Below are positions 36,381 through 47,520 of a stretch of DNA of 64,000 nt, piece by piece (the stretch's first letter is position 1; each line of letters begins with the position of its first letter). Source of the stretch: Aldrovandia affinis (lineage: Eukaryota > Chordata > Actinopteri > Notacanthiformes > Halosauridae); NCBI GenBank assembly GCA_029706075.1, contig JAINUG010000020.1, positions 3,115,625 to 3,179,624 of the forward strand. The letters are read 5' to 3'. The notes beneath the pieces were generated by a model that did no database searches, had not been told where the DNA came from, and saw only the letters and a list, made by a program, of their open reading frames with translations. A program made the position numbers and the translations under genes.

Positions 36381-39017
36381 GAGTTAATACGCAAAAAAAG
36401 CGATAAACGTAATTCCTGCCAAAACTAAACCAAACAAGCTGTGATTGAGATCACAGTGTCGTCTTTGCAATTTGTTATTCATTGTTTTGTTGCAGAAACT
36501 GATACATGCCGTGCCCTCTTGTTAGCGCAAACCAAGATATCCACTACTGTATTTTATCCTTTAAAAGACACGACGTACTAAATTTGCACAACTGTGCAGT
36601 ACAATTCAGAACAGGGACCTACGAAGCGAAAGAGGACAAGATTGGTCTTTTCACCACAATAGCAGGGCAGAGAGCGAACGCAGTCCCCCACTATTGGAAA
36701 TTATGCAGTCAAGATTCCCACATTTTGGAAATTTGCAGCGGTCATCACAACCGGAGTGCAATGGCGGAGTCTCGCTCTGGGTGAACCAATTTAAATTTAG
36801 CTAAAAATCTGATTGCGGATTTATCTGCTTTTGATGCAAAACAAACGGACAAATATCAAATTATATATCTATTTTTAAATGTAGATTTTTTCAAATCTGG
36901 CTATCTGTTACTTTTCTTCCATCAATTTAGGGTCACCCTTTTTGGAATTGATAAGTTATACTAAGAAAGCACAATAAAAAAATCTTGATTTACTGAAAAT
37001 GCCCAAAATGGATTTATCTGCCTTTGCATCCAAACTCTTCATATATATAGAAATAAATAATAAATATAATTTCATCCTTCAGAATTAGCAGTTGTAATAT
37101 CCAGGGCCTGTGCTTTTTGAATGAAGAGCACAGACCCTGACTTTGTATGTTCTGTAATTATTTCAGATATTATAATTCAGTAAACATGAGGTTGTGGAGA
37201 TGTACCGACATGCTCTCCAAATGATTATAGGGACCTGTTAGTGCCCTCTGTAAAACATCCCCACACTAAATGTGTCAGAGATTCAGGAGGAATTATCATT
37301 TGGCGAAAAGGGAAACTAACGAACTACCATTCTGCAGAAAAGAGAGCTCAGACACGCATCTGGATGTGCATTAAAAATAAATATTATAAATAAATCCTCC
37401 ACTTCCACTCAGTACTGGTGATAGGGGATCTCAATGCAAGAACTGTCAGGGAGATTGACTACATTGGTACAGAAAGGAATATCTAGCTCTGTGGTGAAAC
37501 CCCTTTGTATCGCAAACAGGTCACCACACAAAGGCAGAGCTATGACAGTGTGGCGAATAAATATGGCAAGCAGGTACTGCCTGTGCAGGCTGCGTGGACT
37601 GTGTAGTGAGAAGAAGCAGAGGCTGGCAGGACGTGCTTCAGGGGACATGCACAGTTGGTTGCACTCTTCTGAATTGACAGAGGTTTTTGCCAAGCTGGCA
37701 CAGGCCTACAAATACAATTAGGCATTCCAACTTGGGAGAAAAAGTTAAAATAGGGGACCAAAAGGTATTTAAAAACACTGTTCTTTAGCTTGGTCACTCT
37801 AATAACAATCCAATAAAGACAACTCATGAATACTGTCTGCTCCAGCCCCAAGCACTAATCTCACGCGGTCTGAATGTGTGCAATGTGAGGAACAGTGTCC
37901 AAATGTGACGATGGAGACAAGTCATTTCCTGTCCATTGAACACTTACCGGACCTCTCCTCTGAAATTCCCCCCACTGGCTTGACTCACTACAGCTTAATT
38001 ACCTAATGTCTTTTTTTGCCAGTCAATACAAGTTTCCAGAAAAAAGGCTGAGATCAGAGTGATGAATCAGATACTGTCTGATCTGATCTAATAAATAAAT
38101 TATGACTGAATAAAATCAATATTGTTATCAGAATCTTTTTTTTGTGTTATTTGTTGTAAAATGTACTCAAGGGCAAACATCAGTGTAGTGTAATGGTTAG
38201 GGAACTGGACTTGTAACTCAGAGGTTGCTGGTTTGATTCCCAGGTAGAGCACTGCCGTTGTACCCTTGAGCAAGGTGCTTAACCTGAATTGCTTCAGTAA
38301 AATATAGAGCTGTATAAATGTAAAGAAATGTAAAACTGTAAGTCGCTCTGGATAAGAACGTCTGCTAAATGCCTAAAATGTAAATGTAATGTAAATGCAT
38401 CAGAATCATACTTTAGGGGTGAAACAGCGGCCAGTGACTTCCTTATGACACGTGTAAATCCTGCATCATGCTGTGTGCAGGTATATGTATGGAAGTATGA
38501 TTAGTGAGATTACACAGTGACATTGAGGAAGTGTGAATGTTTGTTAATGTCGGGATGTGCAGAATGTGCACATGTTTGTGTGAGTTGGGGCTGTGAGGAA
38601 TGTGTAAATGTGTAAAAGTGTGGACGCACAGAATGCACGAATGTTTGTGTAAAGTGGATAGTTTTGTAAAGAGGCGACATGAAGAGGTGGGAGTTTTCGG
38701 GACAGGCACTCACGATGTGAGCAGTCCATAGCCATGTCCACGGAGCTGCCTGTAGTCCTTCCATGAGCAGAGGTCCGAGCGCATGGGGTGCTGGCCCTCT
38801 TGTCGCAGTACCTGCTCAATCAGCTTGGGGTCCGCCACGTGGACCGTCAGGATCGGACCAAAACTGGCCTTCCACATTGGTCCATACTGCTTACGTCCCT
38901 CCAGCTGTGGAAGAAGTATTTATACTGCAATTTCCCCACATTGACAAACAGAACTACTAAACGGAACATACAGGAATCAGAGTTCAATCCTATATTCCTA
39001 TTGCTTCACAAAAGTGA

Positions 39018-39096
<79 letters not shown>

Positions 39097-40263
39097 GTGT
39101 GTGAGTGAGTGAGTGAATGTGTGTGTGTGACTGAGTGAGTGGATGTGTGTGTGTATGTGACTGAGCGAGTGAGTGAGTGAGTGAATGGGTTTAAAAAGTG
39201 AATGGGTGAGTGGATGTGTATTGGTGTGTGTGTGTGACTGAGTGAATAGGTGAGTGGGTGTGTTTGTATAAAATATAATGAGTGTTCCATCATGTTAATC
39301 TCACTACAAGTTGGGGGTGAGGTCAGCCATGCAATTTGCACACAGTAATTTGACTCGAAAGCTTTTCAAGCTGACACCCTTGAAAAAAAGAATAGGGGAA
39401 GCTGACATGTCCTCCACAGAATGCTGGGAGTAGCCAATTGTTCTATTAGGATAACATATGTTTGAGTGCATTTACAAAGAATGTCTTCATAACTAAATGA
39501 TTATACTACTGTGGGTATGTTCAGGGCAGGATAGTGAAATGTTTTCGGCTTTAGTCTTTAGGTCAAATAATAAATTCCTATTAGTTCTTGGTTGCTTTAT
39601 TCCAAAATTTAAAAGTGTATGTAAAAATATGACTTTATAGGGTGACTCCTAACACTGTAATTATTCTCTAGTTACCTACACACGTTTTGTACACAATAGG
39701 TACACATCATTACATAGTGGCGATATGATTTGTGTACAGATGTTCCTGTGTTGTTACAGTCAGAACAACACAGGAACATGAACAAAAGATGTGAACACTG
39801 TTTAAGTACACAGCTGTCACACACTTGGTGTCTATTGAGAACGAATCCCCTTGACTTTTTATACATTCCCAGCAGCTAGATAACTGTATTTTAAGGCACC
39901 CTACGATTGAGTTGGTTGCAGTGACGTGCTTTCTGAACTATGCAAAAGACCAAACGTGATTAGGGGTCCAAAATAAATTAAAAATAAATAGAAGAAGAAA
40001 AAGCAGAAATCGCTTTTAAATAACTCTCATTTATATATTATGTGCAACGCTCCTACCTGTAGCTCGTGCAGGCGAGACAGCCCCCGTTTAGCGAAAAGGT
40101 CCCAAGCGAAACTGCAAACAGTTGGTCCCGGCATCTCCTGGAGGCTCTTCACCTGATGCGGAGCGCCGCTCTTCTGCGAAGTCGCGCTTTCGACCCACTT
40201 CTCCACCCACTTAATCAGAGGTGAGGCACTCCGACCTGAAACTCTAAGAGCTTGTTGCAGCAT
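29111..40263 (-). CDS. cyp27b1: cyp27b1, 25-hydroxyvitamin D 1-alpha-hydroxylase
   Basis: Mitochondrial P450 that makes the active hormone 1,25-dihydroxyvitamin D, using ferredoxin as electron donor. Nine exons, the same number as human: 40263-40057, 38904-38714, 36053-35857, 35022-34822, 33966-33803, 32992-32826, 32138-32057, 31820-31623, 29224-29111; 1521 bp, 506 residues (human 508). All splice sites are GT/AG with consistent phase. Features in order: basic N-terminus as targeting peptide, [25 protein letters not shown] (C-helix), [15 protein letters not shown]-helix [16 protein letters not shown], ExxR in KEVLRLYPVIP, FLPHRWL, heme-binding [12 protein letters not shown] with the Cys ligand, and the end NLQFIER. 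CYP27A1 and CYP27C1 are the alternatives; the neighbours mettl1 and eef1akmt3 settle it as CYP27B1. Confidence 0.97.
29257..29566 (+). mobile_element. 5'-truncated SINE, copy B, 20 bp from cyp27b1 exon 9 acceptor
   Basis: Opens with a CCGGGAGTGCCACCAGGGGG-like body and CGATTGGCTGTCCGCCCCAG, and ends TAATTGGCTACCAAATTGGG plus an A-rich tail. Flanked by the perfect 13-bp duplication AGATCAGATTAGA (29244-29256 and 29567-29579). The duplication and A-tail indicate LINE-mediated insertion. Confidence 0.9.
29700..29830 (+). mobile_element. Old tRNA-SINE fragment in cyp27b1 intron 8
   Basis: Has a B-box-like GGTTTGATTCCCATC and a tail GTAAGTTGCTTTGGATAAAA, a diverged form of the SINE at 38181-38398. 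Confidence 0.7.
29951..30046. repeat. Nested hairpin in cyp27b1 intron 8
   Basis: Outer arms GGCCTTTGGAGCA and TGCTCCAAAGGCC are perfect complements. An inner stem, CACTCTCAC to GTGAGAGTG with a 5-base loop, sits between them. It lies near the low-coordinate end of the extra sequence in the composite retroposon. Confidence 0.8.
30392..30440 (+). ncRNA. 7SL RNA-like 5'-domain fragment
   Basis: The stretch around GTCGGGCATGGTGGCGCGCA followed by TCTGTAATCCAAGCTTCTG resembles the 5' (Alu) domain of SRP RNA, where GGGC-GGTGGCGCG and CTGTAATCC-AGCT are hallmarks. Only about 50 bases match; the rest of 7SL is not seen. A fragment or relic inside the composite retroposon, not a working gene. Confidence 0.5.
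30549..30640. repeat. Short tandem repeat of a CG-containing 21-mer
   Basis: Three copies of a unit like GTCCGCCTCTCGCCCTCGGTG, the first slightly changed (CTCTCC). Confidence 0.85.
30645..30900. repeat. Degenerate tandem array with about 46-bp period
   Basis: The core GAGAACTC (or GGAACTCC) recurs with its GAACTC at 30651, 30697, 30744, 30796 and 30889, spacings of 46, 47, 52 and 93 (twice about 46). Each core is followed by a GTGGAGAGTGT-like segment. Confidence 0.75.
32590..32690 (+). mobile_element. Possible tRNA-derived SINE remnant
   Basis: TGCATAGCTCAGCCGGTGGA resembles a tRNA A-box region. No intact B box is seen, so it is not a tRNA gene. In cyp27b1 intron 6. Confidence 0.3.
33967..34000. 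repeat. (AG)n microsatellite at cyp27b1 exon 5 acceptor
   Basis: A pure GA run abuts the acceptor of exon 33966-33803, so on the gene strand a (CT)n run ends in CTAG|exon. A similar GA tract, 36061-36125, precedes exon 36053-35857. Confidence 0.9.
35288..35656 (+). mobile_element. Full-length tRNA-derived SINE in cyp27b1 intron 3
   Basis: Opens GGCGGCACGGTGGTGCAGTG with a B box in GGGTTTGAATCCCGG, followed by the body (CATGTTCTCCCCGTGTCCGC, TTTCCTCCGGGTACTCCGG) known from many fish genomes. It ends in (GATGA)n. Little decay is visible. Confidence 0.9.
36061..36125. repeat. GA-rich tract at cyp27b1 exon 3 acceptor
   Basis: Imperfect (GA)n with G-runs, starting 8 bp upstream of the exon on the gene strand. 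Confidence 0.85.
36318..36378. repeat. TA/TG microsatellite
   Basis: (TA)n interrupted by (TG)n, in cyp27b1 intron 2. Confidence 0.95.
38181..38398 (+). mobile_element. tRNA-derived SINE with LINE-like tail, cyp27b1 intron 2
   Basis: GTGTAGTGTAATGGTTAGGG and the B box GGTTTGATTCCCAGG form the head. The tail GTAAGTCGCTCTGGATAAGA followed by CGTCTGCTAAATG is the widespread fish LINE-type 3' end. Relatives lie at 20034-20165 and 29700-29830, with a tail fragment near 15100. Confidence 0.9.
39018..39260. repeat. (GT)n and GTGAGTGA microsatellite complex
   Basis: A run of about 33 GT units passes into mixed GTGA/GTGAGTGAAT repeats. It lies in cyp27b1 intron 1, about 110 bp upstream of exon 2. 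Confidence 0.95.
39740..39779. other. Perfect short hairpin in cyp27b1 intron 1
   Basis: ATGTTCCTGTGTTGTT pairs over 16 bases with AACAACACAGGAACAT across an 8-base loop. Too short for an ordinary pre-miRNA. Function unknown. Confidence 0.7.
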
Positions 40264-40289
40264 CCTTCTGTAATAGCTCAGACAAAGGG

Positions 40290-40330
40290 AAGACTTGTAT
40301 TTCTATGTGTCCCCGGTACATTATTTATAC
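40290..40330 (-). promoter_or_regulatory. cyp27b1: cyp27b1 core promoter with TATA box
   Basis: On the gene strand TATAAATA occupies 40329-40322, about 60 bp before the start codon at 40263. Transcription would then begin near 40295, leaving a 5' UTR of about 30 bases. TATA type and spacing fit a hormonally controlled gene. Confidence 0.75.
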
Positions 40331-42419
40331 TGCACAGTGCAAGCCGTGTCCTGACACTCATGGCACTTCGTAGACTAATTGATCATATTTGGCCAATCAT
40401 ACGGCGTCCTCATATTCGCTCCGCCTAACAGAGAGATTGGCGAGAAATGGGAGTGGATTATGTGGAAGGTGTGTCCAATCAGAAGACAGAAGGGAGGCCA
40501 ACCCACAGAGCTGCACACGTGGAGTGTGAAAAGATCTATTTAGTTTTCAACTGCCGGCTGATCGGTTTGCAAAGACAAGGCACAGGCGGCGCTTATCCGC
40601 AGAACGCAACGATAAGGTGACAGCTTTACACCAGGTATGATAATATATTCGGAATTTAGCTCCACGGCAACGTATTTGCATACCATTGGACACATTACAT
40701 CATACAAAACTGGGTAGAAATCACTTTTTCAAACATGTAAACTTTACAGGTGTTGTAAATTGTGTCGAAAATGTAAATGCACAAAATTACGCACCGTAGT
40801 AATTTTCTCACATTTCATCCCACTTCCCCTAATTAAAGATTGTTGCAAAGTGGAGATGACTGACTGTATCTAAACAACAGAACCCACCAGAGCAATCTAG
40901 CTACCTTAATATAATCCCCTACACCCTACAGTGGTGCTTGGTTTTGTGGACCAGTGATGCACGGATTCTGTGAACTTTACGCGTCATGATATGGATCAGA
41001 CAATAGGCTCAGGAGCAGACAACAGTGCGCACATTGGATTAAGCACCCAGTAAAAATAAAAAATAAGTAAATCTGAAATTCTTTATGGTATTGTACCTGT
41101 GACGCGCTTTGCGCTATAAAAATCATATTTATTATTATTATTATTACACTAAGATAACAAGGTATAAATGGTTCTGATGAAGATAGCAGTACGGCAAAAA
41201 AACGTTGACAGCAATGGCAAGAAAGCAGACTTATTAATCGACTATATCAATTATACGTGTCATTATTTACATATTGCAAATCCATCTGCAGATTACAAAT
41301 AAGTTCATGTGCAGTATAATATCAATCATAATTTATATATTAACTTTTAATAACGACACCATGCGAGGGTTTTCTTATATAATGGGATGTGCTTTGAGTT
41401 AATGGCATGATATGAAAACTTCGCTGACTCCAATGTTTTTTGGAGGCTCGCCCTCTGTTCAAACAGATGGAAACTGGAGAGAAAGTCCTGACCCGAATCC
41501 AGCTGAACTGGAAGGTTGCCAAAGTAGGCTACCTGTGTGTACAATGAAGTAATACCGACAGTACCTAGAATTGGGTTTTAGTTTACTTTTCATTTTTTGC
41601 GTGTGCAGAAGATTAGGGCGGGAAGCTTAGATTATACTGGGAAGTGTCAATTTTCTTCGCAAGCGCCCTGCAAACTATATGCAATATTCTGAAACTGCAC
41701 TGGTTACATTCACTACACTACTTGCAGTAGTTCATACTGTTGTTTTGACATGATAAAAAAAATATATTGCCATATTCGAATATGTCAGGCTACATTTCAA
41801 TAAGGGGCCGGTCACAGAAAATGTATTCGCCCATTTATTGGGTCTTTGGATCAGAGGGTTTGGGATCCAGTGCAGTAGACCAGCCACTTCACCTTTGTGG
41901 CAATTTAAGGGAATTTTGATGGTATGGTTTATATTAGGTAATTAATTGTACCGTAACAATAAACATACACAATTTACTTATTGAGCAGACAAATCAATAC
42001 TATGTAGCATACTGCATTAGCTGCGAAAGGCTCCAGGACGCACTCTGATGTGCACGCGGCTAAAGTCCAACACAAATAATCGGCGTGTCAGCAAAATTTT
42101 ACTTTCAAGGTTTTGATATTGAGGTCGGCGTCCCTCCACCAATCGTATAATCAATGTTTCCAAGTAGGCCAATATGAAATGACATGCCGCATGACATAAA
42201 GCGAGGCTATGGCAAATACCGGCAACATTACATTAATGTACCATTAAATTAATGCAATGTAGCCTATCATATATGTAATCATTTCCAGATGAGCTATTTC
42301 AGCATTGTGAAACAACGCTCTTGCACTAGCCAAGATACCCTTCTATTTTTACCCGGTCTTTATAGCTTGACATTTGAATGAGTGTTATTTCAGTTATCTA
42401 CTGTCAGTGTGCATCTCAG

Positions 42420-42527
42420 TTTATCTCATCTTTATTTATATAGCACCTTTTATACAGAATACAGTTCAATGTGCTTAACAAGAATAAAATAAATAAAAAT
42501 AACAAACATAAAATGAACAATAAAAAC

Positions 42528-42560
<33 letters not shown>

Positions 42561-42780
42561 TATTATTATTATTATTATTATTATTATACATTGACCTTAT
42601 GCAATGCAATTAGAATTTCACTAGAATTTCAGCAAACCAGTAATGTGTCATCCTAGTCTGCATTGCATAAGGTCAACGTATAATAATAATAACAATAATA
42701 ATGATAATAATAATGATAATTACTATTATAATTATGTGTATTAGTATTATTCAAACAAACAAACAAACAAACAAACAATG
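42420..42780. repeat. (AAT)n arrays around a small inverted repeat
   Basis: (AAT)n and (ATT)n runs at about 42527-42588 are followed by CATTGACCTTATGCAATGCA. Its near complement TGCATTGCATAAGGTCAACG lies about 50 bp on, and more AAT-rich sequence and (AAAC)n follow. A LINE/SINE-type 3' motif (TTTATTTATATAGCACCTTT) precedes. Confidence 0.75.
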
Positions 42781-43658
42781 ATATTAAAGAACAACATCAG
42801 GTCTTATGAAATTACTGAAACCGTCAGTTCTTTTAGATTAATTAAGCCAAGCACTTAAATGATTGCAGTTCTAGTCTATAGTACATGCTATTGGTCTGGC
42901 CCACCAGCACATGTACCTAGAAATTCAGGGAGAAGTCTGTGTCACGGCCTGAGGGATATTTACTTGCAGAAAGATTATTGTCTCTCCAACTGATCAATAG
43001 TTAACACTGACCCAGAATGACTGCTCAGGCTGTTGCTTTGTAAAAAATAAATATAACAATAATAATTTGGACAGTTAGAAGATGCAGACACAAAAAGGCA
43101 CAGACAGCAAGGACACCGATGTGACATCCCCAGAGACACAGCAGAGGCTGGTTCAGCTATCGTTCTGACATAAGAAATATTTTGCTTTGCACACCATGTT
43201 ATGTACAATTTAACTGCTGATAATCCCTTCCACCAGCATTTTGCAGGAGACACGCAAGATAGCTAAGCGTTGAAGAGCGTTTCATATCCATGAGAATCAA
43301 GGTGTCTCTTTGGCTTAAAGTATGGGCTGAAAAGAAACACATCAGACCACATAAACACACACACGCCACTTTATGCAAGTGGGTGAGAGTTCACCCGACT
43401 GAGCTATGTAGAAGAAAGGTCCATTGAAGCCAAAGGTCACCTTGTCTGTCCTATACAGGACCATGCCTAAGGATCCCCTCTGTCAGACGAATGTCTCCAC
43501 AACAGCACTCCTTGGAACCCTGCTTTCAAAGGACACTCAAAATTCCATGTCAGATGATTTTTCACTGTTACACAAAATAATGATGATATACAAAATAAAA
43601 TCAGGAAGAAAAAAAAGTCTAGACATTTTGTATGTTATTATTTTTTATTATTATTATT

Positions 43659-43782
43659 TCTTGTAAAGAGGAGTGTAATTCAGATCTGTGTTTGGTTCAA
43701 AACAAAACGAAAGAAAAAAGTAAATACAGTTCCAACTATTCGGAGAACCAAGGAGATTCTTCTTTACTTTTTTACTCAAAAC
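43659..43782 (+). repeat. Dispersed repeat, first copy
   Basis: About 125 bp beginning CTTGTAAAGAGGAGTGTAAT is repeated in the same orientation at 49548-49682. Shared blocks include TAATTCAGATCTGT and the segment ending GAGATTCTTCT. Confidence 0.8.
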
Positions 43783-44157
43783 TCGTCAGGTGATCCTTTG
43801 CCCCTCAAACCAAGATTTAGAAAATTGCACAAACAATTCTGCATGGAGTGTCCAACAATCTGTTATGCAAGGGACTAGAAATATACAAACTTCCATGTAC
43901 ATGACTTATAAAACACACCCTGAGAAACAGAATAGGACAGAATGTACTATAATCAGTGGTGGACAGGGCTTAAAATCACTCCTGGTGACATTGCTTTTAA
44001 CCATTATTTTAAATATTCAGTGCTAATTTATCATTTAAAAAATAGATATTTTACATTATTTGTCACCATTTTCTTGAGAACTTTTATTTTGAACCAGGAC
44101 TACTGGCTCCAAATTCACTCCTGGTACACCCCCCCATTTTCACTATTATATTGTATG

Positions 44158-44400
44158 CAGACCTGGGCCAAATAATAATTTGAAATATGTTAATCCTTTA
44201 GAAATCAGCAAAACATGCAGATAACTGACCATTTTAAAGGAAACACATATCCCCACCTATATTCAAAATAAAATTATTCTGTCACATGATTGTATGTTTT
44301 GATTTAATTGAAAATTCATGGGTATCTGCAGGAGTGTTTTAAAATCTTGCCAGCATCTAAGAGAGTTAAAGTATTTCAAATACGTATTTAACCCAGGTCT
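44158..44400. mobile_element. Palindromic MITE, CAGACCTGGG termini
   Basis: Starts CAGACCTGGGCCAAATAATA and ends with the near complement ACCCAGGTCTG. The arms match over about 45 bp. Flanking octamers (ATTGTATG, ACCATATG) match at five of eight positions, so it is an old insertion. Confidence 0.75.
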
Positions 44401-45429
44401 GACCATATGTCCTGTTATTATGAAGGGAGGAGCTGGGGTCAAGCTCATGGAGGATTTAATTTACTATGAATTACTGTTTAAATGACTAGACAATCACTAT
44501 TTAACTTACTATTAAGTGCTAATTTACTTTATTTTACTATTTACATGATGGAGAAAGATGGGATATCATTTTCAATTTTTGGGAAGTAAAGACCTGTCTC
44601 AGTCGTTAAGATATCATACTGATGAAACACAAACGCAAAAAAGAAAAAAGATTTCCCTATGCAGGAACAGGAATCTTTTGCAAAGAGTTGAGCGCAACTA
44701 ATCAAACACTTTGAAATTAATTTTGCAGAATTCTGGACAACCTTGTAACTTTTTTTTTTTTTTACCAGATTGAAGTAACTAAGCAAATAATTCGTCTAGA
44801 TTAAATATGAGTGGACTCTGGGTCCCGAACAACCCAAATAATCTTGTTCTGACGGTTATCTATAAAAGTGGGCATTCCTGACCCTCCAATCCTCCAAGAC
44901 GACTGTAAATCTGGAGCCCACCCACAGCAATGCGAGGTTATGATAATGTTAACCAAAAGTAAGACAGCCCCGTGAGAACAGTGCTGCACTTCATACGATG
45001 GGTGCCACGGAACGGCAATTAACACAGCGGTGGCAGACCGCTTGGCCACGCAGTGGTTCTGAAACAGCCAGGATTGTCTTCTCTTACTTAGTGTTGGCTG
45101 GCTGCCCACAAGGGCTGCAACTCTCTGCCCAGTGTGTGAAAGTTCAGGGCTGTGGTTTGGTTTGCCTGGCCGTGCTGCTTTGGGATGTCTGGGAACAAGT
45201 GTGCTCTGGTATTTTTTTACTGCGTCATGTGGTAGAGGAGGGGGGGGGGGGGTTAGAGATGCCAATTAGGATGATCCGTCACAATTGACATATTTAGTAG
45301 GAGATGGCGAACAAGGCAGCAAGATTAACAGAGAAAGATGGAGCGCCAAGACTTCAGTGAGCCTTAGAGCTAGTGGCAGACTCCCTCTCCTTCTCCTTCT
45401 GGAGAGATAAGGGGACATGAGGAAATCAT

Positions 45430-45604
45430 AACATTTTACCCATCACATACACAAACACACACACGCACACATACATGCACACACACAGACATTACCCATC
45501 ACACACAGACACACACATTTTACCCATCACACACAAACCTACATTTTACCTGTCACATACACACACACACGCACACATATATGCACACACACAGATATCA
45601 CCCA

Positions 45605-45636
<32 letters not shown>

Positions 45637-45865
45637 TTTACCCATTACACACAAACCTACATTTCACCCATTACATACACACACACACATTTTACCCATC
45701 ACAAACAAACACATTTTACTCATCACACACAAACCCACATGTTACCCATCACATACACACACACACACAAACCACATTTTAGCCATCACATACACACACA
45801 CACACATTTCACCCATCGCATGCACACATACTTTACCCATCATACACACACACAGTTTGTCAGTT
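45430..45865. repeat. CA-rich minisatellite with TTTTACCCATCA units
   Basis: About ten units combine a (CA)n stretch of variable length with a TTTTACCCATCACA-like core. The frames open across it (HTHTH, LPITHT) are products of the repeat and not genes. Confidence 0.9.
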
Positions 45866-46935
45866 TTGCCCTACTCCCCCAAATGTGTAACCCCTACGTA
45901 ACATGAATCCATTCAACAACCTTTTTAGGTTGTACTTACTATTATGCTTCATACAATTTATGATTCATTTAAACCATTGGGTTTCGGATTGGTTATTGGC
46001 ATTTGGCATTGACATTAGGATTTGGCATTCAAAACTGGGAGAAATAGTAAGAATTGGGGTAATAATTTCTTAATAATTTAATTTTGGGGTAATAAAAAAG
46101 AAAATGTCAATCATATTAATTTCACCTTCATAAATGTCTGGGAACGTGCAACTTCAGTACATTGGCTCTGATCAAACAGGCTTAAATAATGAACAGGGAA
46201 TATTGATGATAGCAAGGACACCCATCCATAACATGTAAATGCATGAACTACCTCGTCCAAGTAATCAAATAAAAATTTAATTTATTTCACAAAAGGAAAA
46301 CAACAATGTGAGACGTAATGGTACACTCTGTTTTTGGTGAGTAATGCTTGACATTACGCAACATTCTGGTAATTATCAGTCAGTGGTGTGTTCTCCAGAT
46401 GGCAGGACATTTGTGGATGGCAAAACACCATTACCGCCACTGCTACTGAAATCTGTTTATCTTGTGGGTAGTATTGCCGTTTTCAACTAGAGACCACCAC
46501 ACCCCTCCCCAGCCAAGAACATTATTCATCACTGAAAAAGGAACATTGCCCCATTGGCAAAGTTGTTCAAAGAATGGGCACCAGTCAAATAGATAGGTAG
46601 GACTCCAAAAACAAATAAGGGAAAAGCTGGAATAAGTTTGCCAGTTTTTAGAGGTGGGTTTAAAGATAAATAAACCTTAGTACAGGCAGTCCCCGGGTTA
46701 CGAACGTCTGGCTTATGGACAACTCGTACTTACGAACGGACTGTCATAAGGCCTATTATGTTTAAAAAATTGAGTTAAATACAATGGTTCGTAATAACGA
46801 ACGCACGCACTACTTTGTGATGCTCATGAAAACATTGTGCAGTTTCAGCGGTTCGTCGGCTCAAGGAACAGAGATCACCGTCCGTTATTTTAAGTCAGAT
46901 CATGGTCCCGTTTTTCTCTTTCTCTTACCCTTACA

Positions 46936-47280
46936 ATGATGCCTCCAAAGCCTAAATCCGATGCAACTGCTGGTGATGCATCAAAGAAAAGGAAAACAAT
47001 CACCATGGAAAGTAAAGTTGAAATAATAAAGAGATCGGAGAGAAGTGAAACGCCATCAGCCATTGGGAAACATTGGGCTATGGCCGGTCAACGATCGGTT
47101 TTGAAAAAACAATTTTAAAAGACAAAGGGAGAATAATGGAGCATGTGAAAGGCCATTTCCCGATGAATGCCACGATTATTACCAAGCAACGCAGTGGTTT
47201 AAGACCAAAATCAGACCAAAATCAGCGTAATATGCCTATTAGCCTTTCTTTAGTGCAAGAAAAGGCTCGAAGAGTTTCTT
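46936..47280 (+). pseudogene. Tigger-like transposase N-terminal remnant
   Basis: MPPKPKSDATAGDASKKRK opens a CENP-B-type DNA-binding region (MESKVEIIKRSER). The frame breaks near 47110 and resumes in another register as KGRIMEHVKG, MNATIITKQRSGL and NQRNMPISLSLVQEKA. The catalytic DDE part is missing. Confidence 0.85.
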
Positions 47281-47520
47281 TAATGTTTTTTTTTTTTACA
47301 GTACAGTATTGTATGTACATAGTTACTTTTATTATTACTGTATTATTAATATTACAGTATTGTTATTATTACAGTAGTATTATGTACTGAATGTTATGTT
47401 TAAGATGTTTTATTGTATTTGGAGGTTTTTCTTAAGTGTTTTATATGCACAGAAAGGTAAAATAAATACTATACTAAGACAAACATTTAACTAAGTGACG
47501 ATTAATAAGAGTTGTATGTA

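Noticed and set aside
39006-39341. Coding frame rich in THTHTH
   Set aside because: Translation of the GT microsatellite.
44801-45265. 154-codon minus-strand open frame
   Set aside because: Low-complexity start from a poly-G/C run, no motif recognised, and flanked by repeats.
45475-45906. Open frames rich in HTHTH
   Set aside because: Produced by the CA/TTTTACCCATCA minisatellite.
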